Shown: positions 19,263-33,900 of the stretch, piece by piece | Layout of the letters: every line of letters begins with the position of its first letter | How positions within the stretch are numbered: the stretch's first letter is position 1 | Source: Anaspis maculata | Lineage: Eukaryota > Arthropoda > Insecta > Coleoptera > Scraptiidae | DNA length: 64,000 nucleotides | NCBI GenBank assembly: GCA_949128115.1 | Contig: OX421967.1 | Span: forward strand, 25,436,635-25,500,634 | Direction: 5' to 3' | Made by a program: the position numbers and the translations under genes | Notes under the pieces: generated by a model | What the model saw: only the letters and a program-made list of their open reading frames with translations | Told to the model about the DNA's origin: nothing | Databases searched by the model: none

Positions 19263-19872
19263 AATTTTTACAAGCGTTTCGTTTAACGCTGGAATGGCTA
19301 CTTCAAATACAGAATCAGCGACGACATCAGCATCGTAAATGGTGGGTTAGGCCAATTATTTGTAATCGCCGTGAAGAAGGTCGTTATCACAGCTTGCATG
19401 TTTAGGTATATGAATAAAGAGAACGACCATGAGGATGTTTTACGAATATACGCGAATCTGGCTGCAAAAGTTTGATCACTTAGTTCAGCTTGTGGCCCTT
19501 TTCCTTGCAAAGACAAGTATTCGGAAACCTCTTTCCGTGGAACTCCGTGTGGCCCTGACTCTCGTGTGGGTAATTTTATCAAGAGGTTTCTATAGTCAAC
19601 AGAATACGCTATCCAAAAGAACAAACATTTTTGAAATCGGTGAATTTTTCACAAGAAATTTTCGGGGGAATCACTCCAATCAGTCCAATCATTGACATGT
19701 GATGATTGAAAAATGGTAGAAATAAGTATATTTGGTCCAGAGAGACCTGGTGATGTTCTCTTGACCGTTTATTGGGATCGCCTGTAGATATACGACAGTT
19801 TTTTTTCATAATGCTTACTTATTTCCTCCATACTCAGTTGCTTTTCTGGGATGGTCACTTCAACCCCCCCCC

Positions 19873-20175
19873 CTATGGGCTTCTGCAAACCTGAAAATAT
19901 CGATATCGCATTTCAGCTTTCTCTCTTCTGGCACGAAGCCCAGGACCTATGTCACTATATTTCAGAGCCGCTATTTGATGCCGTTGTGGTACAGGGCAGG
20001 TTGAAAATCTTTCTTGGAATTTCCTTTGCAGATCCCCATCAGCCAGCTTGTCTACATACTGAGTGAAGCCGCAGTTGTTGTCCATTTTCCCTTTTAGAAC
20101 TTCAACACCAGATAATGACTGCACTGCTTTGCCCCTGAACAATGTTGGTTGGGGCACTTGAGACGTGATACCCAA
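19873..20175 (-). other. Unrecognised open frame of 100 codons
   Basis: Contains KLADGDLQRKFQERFSTCPV and PQRHQIAALKYSDIG, which look protein-like but match no family I can name. There is no start context or neighbour support. It may be a remnant of the 3.35 kb element around it. Confidence 0.2.
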
Positions 20176-21344
20176 TCTGAGGAGGAGGGGCTACGGTTTT
20201 CGGGGTCGAGGCATGAATTATTCTTATCGAAGTCTGCTACTTCACCGCTACCTTCACTTCGAAAAAAAAGTTATTCATACCTATTTGTTTCAATAGTTGC
20301 AACACCATCTAATGCCCCAAAATACAGGAAAATTTATATCTTCTTCCGGGTTCAGCTGATTGGCTGACGCTATGCAGCCGCAAGCACGTCGCAGGTCGCA
20401 GAAAGTTGGAGCTTGGTCAACTTCTGCGTTGCGTTCCTTGCGTTGTTGCGTCCATTGCGAAACTCAATTCAGTGCGAATCGTAAATGTCTGACAATCAAT
20501 TATGACGATATTGACCCCTCATATTTTCCACAGTTCCAAACCAATCATATTTTTACAAAAAGAAACGAGTTCGCAGACCTCTTTTATGTCAAAAATGATA
20601 CCCCACACATCCCCTTCAACGACCAACCTTTGTTAATCCAGGAGCCCCCCATGACACAACTGACTACTCTACCTTGTCTCCCAACAGGCTTATCATTCTG
20701 ACAGTGGCAGCATCGTGAGCTGCAGGTTGTAGTTATTCGTGCAGAAACGGCATCAAGCATGATCCGATAGCAGCGTTTAGTCCTTGCTGCAAAAAATTGT
20801 CATGTCCCCCTTGTACCTAATTCCCAAGTCCTGGACCAGCAGGAGATGATCGAAAAGAGCAGCGGACCAAATAATTCATTTTGGTTTCAAGAGCAATTGT
20901 GCTGAAGTTCTTGTTTGTATCACAAAATACAGGATTGTTCGAGTTGAAGCAGCGAACCGCTGCGCTAGTACTGTAGATGACACTGGATGACATACGGGAT
21001 GACACGGGATGAAAGCCGTCAACAAGATGCAGAAAACCATGGAGAAAAACAAAACCTCGCGTTGGCGCGGAAACAAATCGTATTCCGATTTATCATTGGC
21101 TGACGCAAGGTTGCAGCAAGCACACGCAGGAAAGTTGGTTGACTTCTGCGATGGTGTTTCTTGCGTGTTGCGTTCCCTCTGCGATTGCCTTACGTTCTGC
21201 GTTTAACGTTTAGCGACCATTGGAGACGGGCCATTAAGGCTTTTTCATCACATTTTTCAACTCATAAAATGTAGTTACCTGTCCATTGCGGAATTGTATT
21301 CAGGTATTTTCAATAATAATAGTGCGGATGGTAACAGCAATATA

Positions 21345-22560
21345 TGGACCGAACCTTGCAAATATTGATACCGCGATGCCGTTTGGTACGAATGTTGTCT
21401 ATTCTATACCAATACCTTCACTTTGAGATATGGAGCCATCGCAGAGTCCCATGCAGGGCCCCAGGGTGGCAGGTTGTCTACTTACCAGGGGCAATTTCTA
21501 AAAATCACGCTATTTATTCGATTTTGACGCTGATTTTTTGTTGGATCATGGTACTAGTGAGAGTGAGTCTCACAGAATTACCATACAGTAACCGCTTGAC
21601 ATGCCTAATCGGGTTGCCTACTGTTTCAGGGGTAAGTAATGTCAAATTAGCGCGAATAAAAGTATACCTTTCGACCTACGCTTCTAGCCCAGAAAAATCT
21701 GTTTTCGAGGTCAAACAAATTCGTAGAAGCAATTTTATGACTGTTTTGAATTGGGAATTTGATGCTCCGCAACATATTTTGAATTCTCGAAAAATCCCCG
21801 TGTAGGTTTTCTTTTCTGCATGAGGTCAAATACCAACATCTCTTGCATCCTCTTGACAGTAAAAATCAACGATTTTGTGGGACTCACTCAACATCTAGGA
21901 TGTGAGCTGTGACTTTGAATATGCCCTTGATGAACTCATTTGAGCTTAGTGAATAAATGCATATCGTTTTTGGGCGTGAAATTTGTGTTTGAAGGTTTTC
22001 CCAGGGAAACATGTAAAAATGTGTTCGTTTTCAGAGAGCTCCGTTCGTTTCTATGGTACACCCTGTACCTGCCTAGGTGGAGTGCTCTCGCAAATAAAGC
22101 TTCTCAATCTGTTGTTAAAGACGAAGAGTTTGAAACTATTTGTACAGTTCTAGCTTGAAGCATTCAATAGATATCTTCAGTTGAAATTTTTTTGTCGCTA
22201 CGGTAACTGTAGTTTTTAGAGTCAAACGGCATGACGCTGTTATGAAAAATGCGTTTACTTCCAGAGGCTCTATTTTGAGAACCATATATGTTGTAGAGAG
22301 ACTGTTGATATATCAAATTTTTCATAACACAATTAGCCCAGGCATTTTAGTCGAAAAATCGTGGTAACCCGTAACACATTCCCTCAAAGCTGAATTTTGG
22401 TATATATGTTCTATTGGACCTACGGAAGAACATATCAAAATACTCGGACTTACACCCTCGTGCGTCCTTTGATTTTCATCCTCAAAGGTCAAGTTCTAAG
22501 AATTAGAGAGATACCTATCTCGAAGCTGTTCCAGCAAGTGAACGGAGTATCCGATCGATA
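21345..22560. repeat. Dispersed repeat R1, second portion
   Basis: A direct continuation of R1 relative to 16240-17240, and inverted relative to 25790-26450. Shared words include GTGAGAGTGAGTCTCA and GAACATATCAAAATACTCGG. A third short copy of the last block lies at 22720-22830. Confidence 0.75.
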
Positions 22561-23379
22561 TAAGATATATTCCAAATGAACAAAAGAGATTTGTTGTTAG
22601 TGCTTAAGTGTGTGAGGGAGCCTTTGTAACTCTTCCGATTGGTTAGTTCTGCGGGAAAGTCGGCTGAGTGTTAATTTGTCGCCCGGATATTTCAGGAAAA
22701 ACCATGTGAGAATTTAAAGCCTCAAGCAATGTCGCACAAAGTTGAATATTGATATATAACTGATATGATCCCTAAGGAAGAACATATCAAAATATTTGGA
22801 CTTACACCCCTGTGCCTCCTACGATTTTGGGGCTTTGAATATCTAGTCAAAAAATTCACCCAGACACTTTTCTCTAAAACTGTTCCTGTGGACGAACCAA
22901 TCATTTTAACAATATAAGGTGGGTCTCAAAGGAAACACGGTATATTGTTGCCTATGAAGTGGACTCCGATAGCCATGAAACATTTCTGCTTGATAGTGGC
23001 GTGAATAGCACGCGCAAGGTGGAATTTCTCTCCTGGATCTTTGAATGAGAAACGTAAGAATTTTTTGTGATGGCCAATAAAGCTGAGCATTGTTAATAGG
23101 TTCTTCCTCCCATCTTCGAAACAGACCCAAGTGATGAGACTAATGAGTGAACAGTTGATATTCACAGTGCTCATCCCGAAAATAATGAATTCTCTACAAA
23201 AAAATTGTGGTTTCTTCATTTAGGGGCATCATTGTCTGAAGCTGTCAAAAATATAAATTACCGACAAATCCTATATTTATATTTATCTTGGACAAAAACA
23301 GCATCAATTGCTTACGTCTATTTATATTACAAAGTCAGAGCACCAATTTTTTATTAAACAAGTTTAACAAGTTTTACTT

Positions 23380-24500
23380 TCCCGGCCCACCCACGAACAC
23401 GGAGGGAAAGTATTGTAATCGTGCAGAAAAAAAGTTTCGAGATTTCACCGGATATATCCGTTTTGAGGTCCTCCAAGACGATTAAGACCATTTTCAGAAT
23501 GATGTCTGTCTGTGTGTGTGTGTGTATGTGTGTGTGTGTGTATGTGTGTGTATGTGTGTCTGTCTGTGATCTTCCACGATAACTGCCGTAACGTTGACTG
23601 GATCGACTTGATATTTGGTATACAAACATGGTTGTTTCCTGAAAAGAGCCCATTAGTTTTTGGCTGTCATCTGTCAAACCCAACTGTCACTATCATCAAA
23701 TGTCAGAAGCTATATCTCACGGAACTCAACTTGCAATATGTCATTTGAAAGCCCTTGAAAAACTGTATTCAGAACAGTTGGAAACATTGCCCTATCTGTC
23801 ATCTGTCAAATAATAAAAAATGTTAAAGTTCAAAACTTTACCAATTGATTATTCAAAATCTATACGATGGATTGGAACCAGATTTGGCAGGAAGCAACAC
23901 AACAAAAGAGTCAAATTGAGGCCGCAGTTGCAGTTTTCCACCATTCTCCAGTTGAGCGTAATGAATTTTCGAAATTTCTCCTGGCCGTTGCCACTCAGGA
24001 GGGGCTCTCGCCGGTGTTTCGACCAGCACGACTCGCTTTTGTAGCAGGACTCCACTCAAAAATTTATTCCTGCTCGGGGATCGACTTTTTTTTGGAAATT
24101 TCAACTGATATCGAAAGTAGATTGTATTGAGCGTCGTGCAGGTCTATTTTCAGAGTTGACACGGTTTCGGTTTCCCGACTGTAATTTTTTCAAAATGAAA
24201 TTTGCACATTCCGTGAATTTGAGAAAAACGCAATGCAAACTTCTACATGCGGTAAGCCCCACGAAATATCAATTTTAGGTGCAGACATGCTGTGAATAAA
24301 AGTTAGAGAAAAGATTGAGCTAATTTTTGAAGGAAAAAGTTTCGAAATCGGATCAACAGTTGCCGAGTTTTCCTCTCTGGAAAAACTGCAAATTTTCCAA
24401 CTTTTTATTCCGTGAACAGATTTCTTGGAATGTTTCTTTTAGAGAATAGATAACTGGTTCTTGAACATTTTCCAATAATTTCTCTCCAATTTCCCGGAAA
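23380..24500 (+). repeat. Microsatellite-bearing dispersed repeat R2, copy A
   Basis: It has ATTTCACCGGATATATCCGT, a TG/TCTG microsatellite (23508-23570), GATCTTCCACGATAACTGCC and then about 900 bp matching 35885-37250 in the same orientation. This copy lacks the MITE found in copy B. Confidence 0.85.
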
Positions 24501-25789
24501 TTTTCCTCCTGAAAATATAAAACCACTCATGCGATCGTACAAATTAAGCGGTTCTGTCACGATAATTACCGAATTATTGATCCGATCAAATCGAAATCAG
24601 GTACGGAGGCCTAAGTTCAGCCTGGAATGTTCTGATTAGACTTTGGGTGGATGATTTTGATCGGAAGCCCTCAGGTGGCACATTGGGTCTGGGTTTGTCT
24701 GCCCAAGCTCTAAATTGAAAATATAGAGTTGAAATTTGACACAAAGATGCAGTGAAAGTTTTCAATCAAGTTTTTGTAATTTCATCATCATATCTGAAGT
24801 AGGAACAAAAATTTCAATAAGGAACCAGCATTGCATTTTTGAGATATCACAACAGTTAGCTTCCTAGTTCTACCTTTTGGATCATTTCATCACCTTGGAA
24901 AAGTGACCTAACCTGTCATTTTTTCTGTCCGCTCAACAATGGATGCGGGATGCTCGCTAAACGCTCGACTAAATAGAATTTTTTCATCAATTTCCAAATC
25001 GAATCGCCCCCTCCCGAAGGGACACTTAGATCAAAATCATTACTGACGTCTCTGGATACCGCCGGGAAAGTTTTGTGTCGCCCCACAACAGATTTTTTTC
25101 TGAAAATGGAATAACGACTACAGAAATGATGATTTTATGTTTCTATTGCCCGATAGATACAATAGCTTTTAGTATTTTCTGATAGAAGAACTTCGCTTAG
25201 TATTACACACAAAAACAGTAAAACCGCTCCATCATTCATTAGTAAAAAAAAGAACTGCAAAAATTGTATGCTTTTTCGGGAGAAAATTGGGCATATAATC
25301 ACTTTCACAACAGATCAATTTTCTGATCTTGTAATGAATACAGGCACATTGTTTTTATCGTTTTCAGGTATGAAATGGTTGAGAACAATGAATACTGTTG
25401 GAAATACTCAATTGAGATGATTCTTACCATACGGAAACCGAAATTACAAAACGACAATTTCAGATGGCAAAAATCGTCGTTTTTTCTGTGAAACTTGTTT
25501 ATTCGTGTTTCAATTCAATTTTAAACACCATATTTGATACCAGAGGCCAAGATTTAGTTAGAAACGATACCACACTTGCCGATATCAATTTGAGGTTTTT
25601 GAGAGAAAAACAAAATAAATTTTGCCGATCTTCTTTTTTTTTCCAGGCAACCCAAACTACTCATCAACTATTCAAACGTCAAGCAAATATTGTGAAGCCT
25701 TGAGGCATCTAAATAGGATTTTTTTCATTTATATAAGCTACAAGGTGTCATTTACGCATTTAAAATGGCAATATTTAGCCCCCTCCCCC
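24501..25789. other. Intergenic DNA, no gene recognised
   Basis: AT-rich with no supported open frame. The part at 25010-25100 matches 37655-37745 in inverted orientation, so it belongs to the R2-associated repeat. Confidence 0.5.
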
Positions 25790-27230
25790 ACAATCAATGA
25801 CGCACAAGGGTGTGCCACCGAGTATTTTGATATGTTGTTCCTTAGGTCCTACAAGGCCCGTATACCAAATTTCAGCTTTGTGGGAATTTGTTGCGGGTTA
25901 AAACCTAATATGCCTGGGCTAAATGGGCTACAAAAACTTATTGATGCAACTTTCTGTCAGAGTGAAAATAACACAATCAACTTCTTTGGTATTTGACCTC
26001 ATGCAGAAAAATAAACCTACAAGGGTATTTTTGGGTATTCAAAATTATGTTGCGGAGCATTAACTTCCCAATTCAAAACAGTCATTAAATTGCTTCTACA
26101 AATTGGTTTGACCTCAAAAACTATTTTTTCTGGGCTAGAAGCGCAGGTCCAAAGGTATACTTTTATTCGCGCCAATTTGGCATTACCTGTCCCTGATACA
26201 GCAGGCAACCTGGTCAAACATGTCAAACGGTTACTGTATGATGATTCTATGAGACTCACTCTCACTAATAGGTACCATGATCCAACCAAAAATCAGTGTC
26301 AAAATCGAATAGAAAGCGTAATTTTTGGAAATTGCTCCTGGTAAGTAGACAACCCACCACCCTGAAGCCCTGCATGGGACTCGTACATATATAAGTATAT
26401 TCAATACGTCTGCTAAGTGGCATTTTGTATCATCAAATGCAAGGTCCGTATAATATTTAGCAGTTGTGTTCGGACTACCTATGTTTTTCCCAAATAGATC
26501 GTTCTAGTCTTTTAACCCATATTACTCAAGAACCATCACTAGGAAAAAGATTCCAAAACATGTTATTTTTTTATATTCAATTCTTCATACATTCCCTGAA
26601 TGGCTTTGCTCTACATGAAACTTTAAGGAATGGCATGATATGAAAAAAATCGATTTTTGGGGATTCTTCAGTATGTGGATTCTTCGGGACATCAAGTATC
26701 AATTTCAAAGGTCGAGGAAAAGTACCATTTTAAAGTTGGCGACTTCTAGACAAAACTGTGATACCGAATGTTGAATTGGCTTTCCACACATGTAAAACAC
26801 ATTGAAATCCGCACATTTGCTGTCTACGTTACAGCCCCCGCACTGATACTCTGCAGGTTGTTCCGTAAAATCCGGAAATAAATTTTGAGTAATTTTCACT
26901 GCGTTCTTGAAGACGCTGTATCTCAAAGACTATTGACTACAAAGTAATTAATTTGGTACTGATCTCTTCGGAATTAAACGGGCTACATTTGGTTCGCTGG
27001 TTTTTGTGTTCTAAAGGTAATAGTTTACAAGTTATTCGGAAAAAATCGAAAATTTTCAAGGATGGCGCTCTTTTATTGGTCCTAAAAAAAATCCAAGCCT
27101 TGGAATTTCCGGGAATTCCAGTATGTTATTCTACGTTGAATTCTGCATCGAACCACCAAATTTCGTGAACTTCCGAATTTATTTCCGGTTTGGCCCGATT
27201 TTTGCTTAATTTGACTGGATTATAAATGCA
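25790..27230. repeat. Dispersed repeat R1, fullest copy (inverted)
   Basis: About 1.4 kb. Its reverse complement matches 16240-17240 followed by 21345-22480, so it links the two separated pieces into one element. No clear terminal repeats or coding frame. Confidence 0.7.
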
Positions 27231-27369
27231 ATGTTATTTTTCAAAGCTTCCAGACTGTCAACGTCATTTAGTTTTTTTTTTGTATTTTGTGCAGTGCTTT
27301 TCATTTACGCACCTTTGAAAAAATGAACAGCGCACAACAAAACGCTCAATTAGAAAACAGACTTAAAAA

Positions 27370-27375
27370 TTTATT
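27370..27375 (-). terminator. Candidate polyadenylation signal of Sxl
   Basis: AATAAA on the minus strand, the first found past the Sxl stop. It would give a 3' UTR of about 620 nt that contains a TG-rich stretch at 27660-27720. Confidence 0.45.
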
Positions 27376-27990
27376 CTTCAAAAAAACCAAAAAATAAATT
27401 ATCATCATACATAAAACGCTGGTTAGTTTTACAGTCGTTCTTTGCTGGAAACGACGTCATAATTTAAAGAGAGATAGAGAGAAAAAATACAGTAACACAC
27501 TAGCTAAGCTCGGTTATACAATATCATATCTATAGTATATAACTTTATAATTATATTATTATTATGCCATACATATTACATAATAAATAAAACTAGACTA
27601 TAATAAGAGGACAAGTAATAATAGTGCGCTCTTGACCTATTGCAGCGTCAATCATGCATTTATGTGTATGTGACTGTGAGGGTGTATGTATGTGTGTTTA
27701 TGTGTATGTGTGGCTGGGTGTAATGAGTGTGGAGATGGAGAGGTTGTAAAAATTTGTAAATAAAATCGACATTTTGTCGCATCGAAAAAAAAACTTTGAA
27801 AAAAACGATGAAAAAAGAATCTGAAGATTCGCGGGAACAGAACGAAAAACACGCGCGAATCTGAACAAAAAAAGTAACAAAAAATAAACGAGACGGGGGT
27901 GGAGAGGGTGATTTTGTGAATGTGAGAGACAGAAACAAAGTGGCGACTCTATGTATGTGTTGGGAGGGGGACACTCACGTCAAAAAAAAA

Positions 27991-30900
27991 TTAAAGATAA
28001 AACGGGTTGTTTTGCAGGTAGGAAGTGTCGCCAGCACCCATGTTCCGAACATTGTTGTTGGTGTGGTGGAAGCCCTGGAAGCGGCTGTTGCGGAAACCCT
28101 CCGGGGGCATTCCAGTCGGTGGGGGCATCTTGCGGAACGGCGGCATCATCCCTCCGCCGCCGCCACCTCCTCTGAATGGGGCCGGACCTGGAATTCGTGT
28201 CAGTTTTTAATCGTCGGCTTTAGAAAAACACAGGTCCGGCTTGATGGTGTGCATGTAAAACTTTTTTTTAATAACCACCTCTGTTATGCATCGGCATGCT
28301 CCAGTTGTCCAGGTATTGGGCTTTTTGTCGACCGTGGTCTTCGGCCACCCGGACGCTCAGAGGAAACACGGCATTATCCAGAAGCTTGCCGTCCAAGTTG
28401 GCGATGGCCGCCTGGGCCTCTTCACCTTTTGAAAACCTGCAAACAGTGATAGTAATTATTGCCGCTTCCTCTGGTTTTTTTTTATTTGAATAGACCATTT
28501 CCACTGACGTCACGGAGATCCGTCTTGAACAGCTGATTCGGGGCAACGTCAGTCAGATGTGCCATCCGTGGATGTGCCTTATCTGTCACGGGGCACGTGG
28601 GCTACGTCGGCTACGTCAGTCATGTGCGTCAGTCAGATTGGTAATATGTCAATCTGTCAGTCGGTGTCGGTGTGTGAAAGTCACTGGTGACAAAGTTTTG
28701 ACAAACTGACACGTATAGTTGACATCATGCTGACGTTGCCCCGAATCAGCCGTTCGACACGTGCGTGTGACGTCATGTGGAAATGGTCTATTGTATGCCG
28801 TATTGTGACAACTCGATGGCGAAAATCAACCTTAAGTAAACCCTTAACTCGCGGAAAGCGGGTTTTTTGGCGGTCTTTTCCGATTGATCCAATTTGAGTT
28901 TTTATTTGGTTGGGGCGTATTGGGGGCAGTTATATGGGGTCATTAATTTGGATGCATCTGAAAACCTTTCAAATGATGATTGTTCTCCCTAGAACTCCTA
29001 GGGCACTGATTGGATTCTTTCGAAATTTTGCAGGTAGGTGGACGATTCCGACAAACCAGCCTATGCTAAATTTAAGCTTAAGCTAATTTGGTTGATTGAT
29101 TCGCTAGTTACAAATTTTTAAAAATCGAAAAAAAAATTACTTTGACAACCTGTACCTTTCTTAGGAGGCGAGTGAGGGGCAAGTAGGTATGTTATATTTT
29201 TCTAAATCTATTTTGAAATTGTATGTTCATTTGCACATCTTTATTTTGCACCGAAATAATGTAAATATGTTCTTCTTGGCCCAAAATGCATCATATCTTC
29301 AAAGTGCTGCAACGATTTCAGCAGCAGCAGCAGCAGCAGCACCAGCAGCACCCTGTAGTGGGTGCTTTAGCTGTAATAGTTGTATCGGAATATTAAAGTG
29401 ATGCAGCACTGCAACTGAACATGCAAGTGGAAAACGTTATTTTATATTATACAGGGTGTTTCAGCGATGATAGCGAAAAAATCAACTGTGGGTAGAAGTA
29501 GATCTCGTGAAAATATGACGAAAACTTATATACTATTTTGCAAAGTTCGGCCTAATGACAAAGATACAGCCCTTCAAAGTTCACTTTTTCGGATTTCAAA
29601 AGTTTGTAACTCGTTTGGAACGTTCTGACGAAATTGACCTAAATTCAGCATAGACGGTTTGTCGAAACTATCTACCGACCTGCCAAATTTGGAAAGAATC
29701 CAACCAGTGGCGTAGAAGTTATGAGGGTCATTAGTTTAAATGCATCCAAAGAAAAGTTGACGTAAGGTGACTCTCCCATAACTTCTACGCTACTGGTTGG
29801 ATTATCTCAAAATTTGGTAAGTTGAAAGATAACTTTGACAAAACAGACCATGCCAGATTTGAGCTAATTTCGTCAAAACGTTCCTGAGCTACAAATTTTT
29901 GAAATCCGAAAAAAGTGAACTTTGGTATCTTTGCCATTAGACTGAATTTTGCAAAATGGTATATAAGTTTTCGTCATATTTTTACGAAATCTACTTACAG
30001 CTGAATTTTTTGCTAGCATCGCTGAAACACCTGTATACATATCGTAGGTATCGTATGCAACAGCCTGTATACAGGGTGTTTCGCAATTACGGTTACAAAC
30101 TCCTAGGGGAGATTCTCCATCAAAAATGGACCAGGAAAAAATATCAGTTCGATGTCCTAAAATGCTCCGTTGAAAAGTTACAGGGTGTTCAAGGTGAATT
30201 TTTTAAAATCGATTTTTTGACATAACTTTTCAACTGTTCAACAGATTTTGTTCAAATTTGAACCAAAGTTCACTGAAATAGGTCTCTATCAAACAATGGT
30301 AACTAACATTTCCATTGATCAGTCGGCTACAAATTGGCCGCATTCGTAAGTCACAACAGTTGTGGAGCATTTCTACGCCATTGATCAAAATTCAAATTTC
30401 GTCGAATCACGTGGAAGTGCTCCACAACTGTTGTGACTTACGAATGCGGCCAATGATAAAGAAAAATCGCGAATCAACTAATCTCGTATTATATTTTTTG
30501 TGGAACGCATGGTTACTCTCGCAAAACTTTGATCAGAGATTAGAGGCTTCATTTTCATTTTCGAGATATTTGGGTTGTCAGTGTTGTCACTTGATTTTTA
30601 CTCCAAATCCAAAATGACAAAATATATAACTGAATTTAAAACTTGAACGAAAACCTTTAATCTAGATAATCATACAAGAAATAGGGTAAATGTAAAATGA
30701 AAACTTGTGTTTGATTATATTATGGCCCCCGTAAGGGCCTCCAAAAATTGCCGTAGCGCACGGTATTTCACGTGCACGTGGCGGGGTATTGGTTAAAGTT
30801 TTCAACTAGCAATAATCGCACCTCGGATTTACCTCATTGGTTACGATATTGCCACTGCGCAAAGCTGACGACCACGACTTCTGAATTTCTACTTACACCC

Positions 30901-33900
30901 AAAAACACCCAACGTAAACCGCGATTTTGATAGGGAGCGCCATCTCTGGCTCACACCATTAATTTTTTCATAAGGGCATATTAGGGTAGACTATTTAGTG
31001 GAGTAGGTACGAGAAGAGAAACCTCCATGGGATTGTTTTATTATAATGTATGTCCAAGACTTTTGCAAGTATACAAGTGTTCAATGCCCATGTGAATTGG
31101 TTGACAATTCTTGATGTTTAGTTAGTCACAAACAATCCATCAAAATCAGTTCGAATAATAAAAATCGATAAAAATCGAGTGGGGCTGAAATGCTGAAAAT
31201 AAGCGCCATTCATTTTTTTCAATATTTTACAGGTGGTCCAGCTTAAACGTCATTAAATTCAAGGAACGATAGAATCATCAAAAATGAAGGAGACTTTCTT
31301 CAGAAAACATATTCGAGAAATGCCTAATAAAGGAGATATACCTAGCCCTTCAAAGTTGGAAATAAATAATCGTTTTTTCAGCATAACTTTTGAACCGTTC
31401 AATCGATTTGATTCAAACTTGAACCAGAAGTTTACTGAAATTATTAATTATCATCTGTCGAACAATCATAACGTTTTCCATGAAAAAGTTTCAGGGGCGT
31501 ATATTAGGGGGTGCCCTCTCTTTTCCTCCCTATTTTTCACCCCTTGAGTTATTTTTGAAAACTGTCCATATTTTTAAATCCTACGTTCAATTCAGAAGAA
31601 AAAGTCGACCCTGCAAAATTTTGATTAGAGACTTTATTTAGGAGATATTTTAGGTTTGAAGGTTTAGAAAACATCTCGAAAGCACCACTTTCAGAGGTCT
31701 AAAAATTAAAATCCAAAAAAACTCATGATTTCTCAGCTGAAGTAGGTTTTCTAGAATTTTCAAGTTGATAAACGACCATTTTTTCTGAGAAACAAGAAGT
31801 TTTCGGGGAAAAACAATTTGGGCTTTGGACAGCGGCGATTTTGGGATGTTTCCCAAAGTTTCAAACCCAAATATCTCCCAAACGAAGCCTCTAATCAAGA
31901 TTTTGCAAGAGTGACTTTTTTTTCGAAATTGAGCGTTGAACTCAAAAATTTAAACAGTTTCCAAAAATAACTAGGGGGGAAAAATAGGGGTTAAGAGGGG
32001 GCACCCCCTATATCTACGATATCACCCCCTGAATTTTTTTTTTGAAACACGTTATGATTGTTCGACAGAAGATAATTTCAGTAAACCTTTGCTTCAAATT
32101 TGAATCAAATTGGTTGAACGGTTCAAAAGTTATGCGGAAAAAACGATTATTCATTTCCAACTTGAAGGACTGTATCTCTGTTACTAGGCATTTCTCAAAT
32201 GTTTTCTGAAGAAAGTCCTGTTCATTTTTGATTCTCTATCGATCCTTAAATTTAATGACGTTTAAGCTGGACCATCCTGTACACCGCTCTAGACTCTGAA
32301 TGCGATACTTTTGAGACAGCTGTATTGTATACAGGTTATTTTTTGAAAAAGACCCAGCCCAGATTTCTCGCTTTCAATTTTTTTTCCAGGGGAACGCCGA
32401 AAAAGATCGATTTTTATTTTGAGGGGGACATCTAGGACACACATTGTCAAATTTTCATCTTCAACCCCTTCGCCCCCACCCTACCCTCCTTAAGAATTTC
32501 AAATAGCACTACCTATGTTGTGATACATCAAATTGAAGATAATAAAATCCTCTCTTTCTGTCAAACATATTTTGAAACCTTTTAAACTAACCCAAGCCCT
32601 CCTCAAAATGTTTTCATTGTCAAATATAGGGAAGTCTTCCCCCTATTAACTGCCGATCCTTGAGAAATAGATTTTCCAGCAAAAGAGGTCGATTTTTATT
32701 TTGAAGGGGACACCTAAGACACGCATTGCCAAATTTTCATCTTCAACCCCTTCGCCTCCCAATTAAGAGAATTTCTGAAAAGGATTAGAGAGAGGTTTAG
32801 AAAACTCGAAATTATTTTTTACGGGAAGAGAATTTTGCCACCTTTATGGTGCGATTCTCTAAAAAATTACATTCCATAAAGGCTCTGTTACGTGTTATTA
32901 CCTAGGCAACAGCCAATGGCAGACACGAATGTTTACATAACAGAGCGTTTATGGAATGTTATTTTTTACAGAATAGCACCGTTAGTCTGATGTATCACAA
33001 GGTAGATTACGGTATTTGAAATTTTAAATTAGGGTAAGATGGGGGCGAAGGGGTTGAAGACAAAAATTTTACAATGTGTGTCCTAGATGTCCCCTTCAAA
33101 ATAAAAATCGACCTGTTTTAGCGTTTTCCTGTGAGAAATTTTGGCGGCGAGAAATCTGGGGTGGGTCCTTTTCAAAAAATCACCCTGTATGTAATTTTCT
33201 TCTTAGGACCTGCATTTCTATCTAATCAAGTTCTGAATAGGTTGTCTGACAAATAAACCCTCAGCAGAGAAGAGCGCAATCTTCATTTACCAAATACCAA
33301 ATGATAGCTTATTCAGAACTTATTAGGAGACAGAATTACCGGCCCTTTTTGTCACGATAAGATATTTTGCAATCAAATTGTTTTAAAATAAGTCAAGGAA
33401 CTGTCACTTAAAAAAATTAATGACATATGTTCAAAGTCACTGTATTTGCTGCGAGGAATATTTTAGACTAGGCGGAGCTCCCAAAATAACCTTTGGAAGC
33501 CCTTCAAAGCTTGTTATAAAATCAAAAAGTAGAGTAGATAGGTGTTAGATCTAAACCATAATTATGGACTTCTTATATCAGCTAATTATACTTGCATACC
33601 ATAGCTGCTTTCTTTCGGCCAGGATCACGAATCATGATTCGGAAATCCACTGACTGGATTGGTTGGATTGGTTGCACGTGACACAGCCAACCAACCCCGT
33701 GAGCGGATTTCCGGATCATGATTCGTGATCCTGGCCGAAAGAAAGCGGCTCATATGTGTATAAATAAGCTGTTAATGAGTAGTAACCAGTGACTGATAAC
33801 AGGTAAAACTTGACACATTATTGCTATTTTTACTTAACAATAATGGTATGAATCTGGTTTTGATTTTTTTTGTGTGGTAATGAAAACGAAGTTTTGAAAA

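Larger units (their letters stand above)
17884..21232. mobile_element. Possible 3.35 kb element with 20 bp perfect terminal repeats
   Basis: GGCCCGTCTCCAATGGTCGC (17884-17903) is exactly repeated inverted at 21213-21232. The segments next to both ends are rich in GCAACGC/TTGCGT words. A LINE fragment lies inside. The two ends could instead belong to separate MITE copies; an internal related segment occurs at about 20355-20470. Confidence 0.5.

Noticed and set aside
27652..27974. Ser/Phe-rich minus-strand ORFs next to Sxl
   Set aside because: They lie in the Sxl 3' UTR, downstream of its stop, and derive from TG-rich and homopolymer-rich sequence.
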